DNA of 64,000 nucleotides from Brachionus plicatilis. Lineage: Eukaryota; Rotifera; Eurotatoria; Ploima; Brachionidae. Location: NCBI GenBank assembly GCA_010279815.1, contig QEOQ01000122.1, positions 827,551-891,550 of the forward strand, in the 5' to 3' direction. The notes beneath the pieces are model-generated. The model did no database searches and was not told the DNA's origin. It saw nothing but the letters and a program-made list of their open reading frames with translations. The position numbers and the translations under genes are program-made. Below, piece after piece: positions 59,331 through 64,000 of this stretch (positions within the stretch are counted from its first letter, which is position 1; each line of letters starts with the position of its first letter).

Positions 59331-59925
59331 TCTGAGATAAAATACTTTATATAAGGCTGTAAAGATTCAGACCCCCTAGCCAAAAAAAAAATTTTGACCC
59401 AAAAATTTTTAAAATTTTGGCTAAAACTAGGTTTTCATATACTTAGAATCCAAAAACGAGGTCGAAATCCATATCTGGAGATAGTGTGGAAGTTTGGCAT
59501 CGCGCGAACTTTAAGTATAAAAATAGGACAAAATAAGGGTTTGATTAATCTCTTAAAAAAATTCAAATTTGATATGTTAAATTTTTGATTTTTAATTCAT
59601 TTTGTGTTCTATTTCAATTTTTGTTTAAGTAAACAAAAATAAACTTCTTCGGCTTTAAGAAGTTGAAAATCTTAAAAAAAAAAACGCTGAAATAGATTAA
59701 TTAAAATTATCGTTTAACTAAAATCGCTTTTTAAATGTAATCAATTTATATACTTTATTTATTTAAATTGTATCTATTTAAAGTGTAATAATAAGCAATA
59801 ATAAAATAATTTACAAAAAATTTAGAGCCACTTGATCCTAAAAAAAAATTATGCACAAAAAAAAAAAGCAACAGAAAAAAAGTTGAGAATGAAAAAAAAA
59901 GCACCAACACCAACATTACCAACCA

Positions 59926-59957
59926 ACACACACACACACACACATACACACACACAG
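59926..59957. repeat. (CA)n microsatellite in the Brahma 3' UTR
   Basis: About fifteen CA dinucleotides with one TA interruption, immediately downstream of the Brahma stop codon. Confidence 0.95.
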
Positions 59958-59964
59958 ATGGTGA

Positions 59965-61606
59965 CTAGTCATTGCCAGTCTTAATCTCGTCCTGAATTTG
60001 CCTGAAGCCAGCTTGTTGCTTTCGCTCATTGCGCCTTTCAGTGGCAATCTTGGCCTCTTCGTCATCATTAAAGTCAAAATTGATGTCCACATCGTCCTCC
60101 TCTTCGTCGTCATCGGCGCCAACAGCCACATTCACACTGTCGTCCATGGGCTCGTACTCGTCGGTCTTTTTGGCCGATTTTTTGCTCCGCTTTGACTCGT
60201 CAAGTCTAGCGCGTTTGCTCTTTTTGCCGTCCTCGTTCTCATCGCCATCATCGTCACTCTCCTCTTCCTTCTCGCTGGCACTGGCCGCCTCTCTTTCCAT
60301 AAGACGCGCCTTGGCCGTCTTAAACACCGACAACAACACCACCGAGTCCTCGTAAATCAACGAACTCTCCACATTGTACTCCTGCGCATTCCTGAACATC
60401 AACTCGACATCATCGGCCAGCTGATCCAAACTAGCGTACTTGTTGTCCTTGATCTTGGCCTGGATTTTTTTGATGTCAATGGGCCTCTTTATGATCTCGT
60501 AGTAGTCGGGCAGTTCGCGCCGAGTCGGCAATTGCACAAATGGTTCGCTGAGCAGCCGGCCGTCGTTGTCTGCATAGTTGAGCAAACAATCGAGCAAAAA
60601 TTTGATTTTTTTGTGCAGTCTGTGCGCCTCTTTTTGGTCGTGCTTGGAGATTTTTTTGGTGGATGCGGCCGGTCGGCCCCGTTTGCGCTTCACCTGCGGC
60701 TGCGGGCTCTCGGCCGTGTCCTCGCCTTGCTCTGCATCGTCGCCGTCCTCATCCTCCTCGTCCTGCACATACTTGCTCTTTCGTTTGGCGTCCTTGGCAC
60801 GGCGTCTCTTCTTCTCTTGCTGCTGCTGTTGCTGCTGTTGCTTGATGTCTGCAGCAGTGGCCTCGTCCAAAGTGCCGTCCTCGCACGCTTTCAAAAACTC
60901 TCTCTCAGTTAGTTTGTCGGTGTAGTCGACCTCCTTGCGTACGCGAGTGCCACGGCCGTATATGGACTCGTCGATGTGGCCCTGGGCCTCTAGGCGCATT
61001 TGCTCGAGCTGCGAGTCGTCCTTGATGAGCCAGGCGGGCAGCTCCGAGTCCTCCATGAGACGCGGCTTGCGGTTCTGCTCGCGGGCCTCGACCCGGCGCC
61101 GCTCTATGTCCATGCGCTGGAACAGCTCGTACTCGTCCTCGCTGCGCGCTATCATCTGATTGACCGTTTCGTCGTCGGGCACCTCGGGGTCGTCGTCGAC
61201 CTCGTTCGACTCCTGGCTCAGTATGGTCTGCAAGTACTGGCGTCGCTCTTGGCCCGTCGACTTGGCGTCGAACATGCCCGCCTGGATTACTTTGGAGTCC
61301 ACGTTTAGCTTGTGTTTGGCCGCGGCCACTATTTTTTCTTCGACAGAGTTCACGGTCATTAGTCGGAGGACGCGCACCTCGTTTTTTTGGCCGATACGAT
61401 GCGCTCGGTCCTGGGCCTGCAAGTCCTGCTGCGGATTCCAGTCCGAGTCGAATATGATGACGGTGTCGGCCACTTGCAGATTGAGGCCTAGGCCGCCCGC
61501 TCTCGTAGACAATACGAAAATGAAGTACTCCGAGCCGGGTTCGTTGAACACTTTTAACAAGTCGCCGCGCTCTTCTGCCTTAGTGCCGCCGTCCAGTCTC
61601 AAATAC
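59965..61606 (-). CDS. SMARCA4: Brahma/SMARCA2/4 ATPase, C-terminal exon (partial)
   Basis: Catalytic subunit of the SWI/SNF (BAF/PBAF) chromatin remodeller; nuclear. The exon begins at an acceptor (accaaaag) at 61607, with phase 2, and supplies about 546 residues. Order: end of the helicase C lobe ([43 protein letters not shown]), the post-SnAC region ([30 protein letters not shown]), a short polyQ, a basic and AT-hook-like stretch (KRKRGRPAA), a bromodomain ([20 protein letters not shown], then [20 protein letters not shown]; acetyl-lysine Asn in AQEYN), and an acidic tail. The preceding frame's apparent start is a TTG inside the exon, not a real initiator. Upstream exons were not found within 61607-64000, so they probably lie outside the window. 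Confidence 0.95.
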
Positions 61607-62128
61607 CTTTTGGTTAAATCAAATTTAGTTTTTTTTTTCTTTTTTTTAGTTTTTTTTAAACAATTTTGAATAAAATTAATTATTTTTAAATTTTTTTAAA
61701 AAGGCCTAATGTTGAACTTGATTTTTTTTGTGTAAAATAAAATCGGAATTTTCTAATTGGGACGAAATTGGGATACAAAGATTTGAAAATTAGAATATAA
61801 AGCTTTTTTCAAATAGATGGATTGATGTTCATTTTAATTTTTTTTTATTTCAATTTCGAATAAATTTTTTTACATGACCCTAAAATTGAACTAAGAGTTG
61901 GTCAAAAGTAAAAGTCTTGAGTCAAAATAATGAAATTTTGACTTAAAATTTTTGTTAGGCTAATTGTATTTTGAGATTTTAATTGAAGATTTAGTTTTTC
62001 TTAAAAGTCAGAATTTTGAAAAAAATAAATATTATTTAAAAAAAATTATTTTTATCTGTACTGAATAAAAATTTCGAATGAAATCAATCAATTTCTTCAT
62101 ATAAAAATAAATCAAAAAACTTAAAAAA

Positions 62129-62506
62129 ATGTCCACGGGTAAAAACAGAAAGAAAGGAAGGCCTGCGAAGAATAAAGATGCTCTTAACCGCCAGCCGATC
62201 GAAATTCAAAGTCATTTAGAATATGAAGTGGCCGAAGACGAACTTTCGTTCATTATTGAATTCGAAGATGAACAAGAACCTGCAACTGAGAATGATCAAA
62301 ATTTACAAGAGCAAGTTGTAGCGCCAACGACGTCAAATGAACAAACAAATGAGCAGCTAAATATCGTTCATGGTGTATTCGAATCAGAGCCAAGTGTGTT
62401 GAATTTAGTGGAAAATTTTCCAGCTAAACGTCCGAGAGGTAGACCTCGCAAAAACCCAATCAGTGATCAAAGTAAACCTGCGAGCAAAAGATCTAAAAAC
62501 AATTAA
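62129..62506 (+). CDS. small protein with two AT-hooks, antisense in the Brahma intron
   Basis: 125 aa. An AT-hook occurs at the N-terminus (KNRKKGRPAKNKD) and a canonical one near the C-terminus (KRPRGRPRKNP), separated by an acidic and glutamine-rich linker (EDELSFIIEFEDEQEP). The RGRP core binds the AT minor groove in known proteins. The ORF is intact with clear protein-like composition, but has no recognised family. hAT-MITE-like fragments lie on both sides, so a transposon accessory gene is an alternative to a genuine nested gene. Confidence 0.5.
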   Translation: MSTGKNRKKGRPAKNKDALNRQPIEIQSHLEYEVAEDELSFIIEFEDEQEPATENDQNLQEQVVAPTTSNEQTNEQLNIVHGVFESEPSVLNLVENFPAKRPRGRPRKNPISDQSKPASKRSKNN

Positions 62507-62639
62507 TTTTTTTCTTTTTTTTTCTTATTTTTCTTTTTTTTGTATTTTTTTTATCATCAATAAAAATTAATATCATGCAAAATTTTCAAAAAAAAAAATC
62601 CTTAAATCAAAATTTTTCATTCAATTTTCATAATTAAAA

Positions 62640-62760
62640 AAAAATAATCACTAAAATCACGGTCAAAAGTCAAAGTCAAGTCTGGACTTGAACTATAAAT
62701 TTTATATTTTTTAAGTCAAAACTTTGAGTTAAGGTGTTTTTTTAAAAAAAAAAAAAAAAT
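62640..62760. repeat. hAT-MITE-like fragment
   Basis: Interior-type blocks gtcaaaagtcaaagtcaagt and ctggacttgaac. Ends not definable. Confidence 0.35.
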
Positions 62761-63073
62761 TCAAGTTGTGAAAAAAGTTTTAAATTACGAAAAAACCCTT
62801 TTGTCAACCTCTTAATCTAGCAAGCTTCTAAAAAAAGATCCTAAACTCAAAATTTCCATTAAATTTTCAAAAATAAAAAAAATTATTTTATAATAACATT
62901 TAGTTCCATTGATTTTGAGTAAATTCGGTAAATGTTCCAATGAAACAAATTATCATTTTTAATCTTCATCATCATTTGGCAGCGAAATTTTGTATATTTT
63001 CTAGTAAAATATTTATTTTTAAGAAGCCAGCATATCTGTCCAATACATAATAATAGATAATAGGAGAAAAAAA

Positions 63074-63193
63074 CAGAATTGTTTAGAAGTAACAAGTCTC
63101 AAGTCAAGTCAAAGTCAGGACTTTGTTTTTTCAAAAGTCCGAGCAGAGACTTAAAATTTTTTTTAATGACTTGGGGACTTTTAAACAACTCTG
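63074..63193. mobile_element. hAT-type MITE, 120 bp, with target duplication
   Basis: Ends CAGAATTG and CAACTCTG are near-perfect inverted repeats. Flanks gaaaaaaa (63066-63073) and gaaaaaac (63194-63201) agree at 7 of 8. The interior has caagtctcaagtcaagtc and related blocks. Confidence 0.7.
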
Positions 63194-63662
63194 GAAAAAA
63201 CTATTGGTGATTTCAATATTTTCGGCAAAATGTAATTTATTGTACATTTTTATATTTTTTCATTTTTACATTTTTGAGAGAAGAAAAAAAAATCTCAAAA
63301 TCAAAAAATCTAAAAAAATTTTCATTCAAGAAAAGTAATAATAAATTCGCAATTACTTAAAAAGGAGTTTTAGAAAAATTTAAATGTAAAAACCAAGGAT
63401 AATTTTTTGAAAATTTTTAAACTCATTTTTTCTGCTTCAATATTTTGATGAAAAGAGAAAAAATTACCATAAAAATAAAAAAATGTAAATTAATTAATAA
63501 ATTAAAAAATTACTTATTCTCTTTAAAACTTCTATAATTGCAACAAAAGATCCTAAATGGAACCCAAACTTAACTAAAAAACAATAATTGAAAAAAATTA
63601 AAATAACTTAAAAATATATTTAAACCTTAAACCCATTGCTGATAAATTTCACACTGCTAAAA

Positions 63663-63869
63663 ATGAATACTTATACTATTCCTATTTTAAATATTGACTT
63701 ATCCCAGATCTTGGAAAAAAAGGTGATAGATCCATCAAAAAAAGATAAATACCACATTCATAATTTTAACTTATGTTTTGTTTCAAAAAATAGTTTGGCT
63801 CAACTCGACAATGTCAGAAATGACATGCTTAATGAGTTTAAATCAAAAAATATTCAATTAATTAATTAA
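63663..63869 (+). CDS. small hypothetical ORF
   Basis: 68 aa from the internal ATG (MNTYTIPILNIDLSQILEKK), also containing FNLCFVSKNSLAQLDNVRND. Its residue mix is more protein-like than chance AT-rich ORFs, but no motif or family is evident and it ends before a T-run. It lies in the presumed Brahma intron. Confidence 0.25.
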   Translation: MNTYTIPILNIDLSQILEKKVIDPSKKDKYHIHNFNLCFVSKNSLAQLDNVRNDMLNEFKSKNIQLIN

Positions 63870-64000
63870 CTTTTTTTTTTGTAAATTTTGCTTAAATCCT
63901 TTTCTTTTTAATAAAAACTTTAATTGAACAATTATTCTTTTTTTAAAAATACCAATGTGAAAATCACCTTTTTTTTTGCAACCAAAAATTAAATTAAAAA

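Noticed and set aside
60029..61669. Plus-strand frames opposite the Brahma exon
   Set aside because: Antisense shadows, including serine runs that are complements of acidic codons and leucine or cysteine runs that are complements of the polyQ.

Overview
This window is animal nuclear DNA: very AT-rich, with spliceosomal introns (several of only 50-65 bp, two of 2.6-2.9 kb) and widely spaced genes whose best recognisable relatives are conserved metazoan or eukaryotic proteins. Density of transposon remnants is high: Mutator-like, Merlin/ISXO2-like, Tc1/mariner, piggyBac, hAT and LINE, many as foldback MITEs. A small AT-rich invertebrate genome such as a monogonont rotifer would fit, but that placement is inference and nothing here proves it. 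I saw no bacterial operons, CRISPR arrays, rRNA or convincing tRNA genes.

Layout. 0.85-10 kb: PP4R3/SMEK, regulatory subunit of protein phosphatase 4, minus strand, five exons; its first intron is a kilobase-scale imperfect palindrome. 10.7-15.2 kb: mobile DNA, including a Merlin-like element with a Tc1-type MITE inside it and LINE debris. 15.2-26.1 kb: about 11 kb without a gene I can recognise. 26.1-27.0 kb: a single-exon PX-domain protein. 27.5-34.4 kb: MITEs, a LINE 3' end, an assembly gap inside a hAT MITE, and a Mutator-like element with about 300-bp terminal inverted repeats. 35.0-36.9 kb: ABCF2. 37.5-43.5 kb: MULE and LINE fragments and a Tc1 element whose transposase remnant contains a probable 63-bp intron. 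43.7-45.1 kb: a six-exon gene that I reconstruct as three tandem COA1-like modules behind one membrane anchor. 45.7-46.9 kb: a foldback element carrying a PHD-finger ORF. 47.2-47.9 kb: CHMP4/Snf7 (ESCRT-III), two exons. 49.3-51.9 kb: a composite transposon with two further MITEs nested in it. 52.6-54.7 kb: MRPL47 and a PPX1/Prune-type exopolyphosphatase, head to head with 162 bp between start codons. 55.3-57.4 kb: a deleted piggyBac element and a piggyBac-type MITE. 60-61.6 kb: the last exon of the Brahma/SMARCA2/4 chromatin remodeller, minus strand, whose upstream exons were not recognised and probably lie beyond the window. A two-AT-hook ORF lies on the opposite strand in what would be its intron.

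The host genes are unrelated housekeeping functions (phosphatase regulation, ribosome-associated ABC ATPase, ESCRT, mitochondrial assembly and translation, polyphosphate, chromatin); no operon-like co-function is apparent. Two composition classes are visible: PP4R3, PX, ABCF2 and Brahma exons are comparatively GC-rich, while COA1-like, MRPL47 and PPX exons use AT-rich codons.
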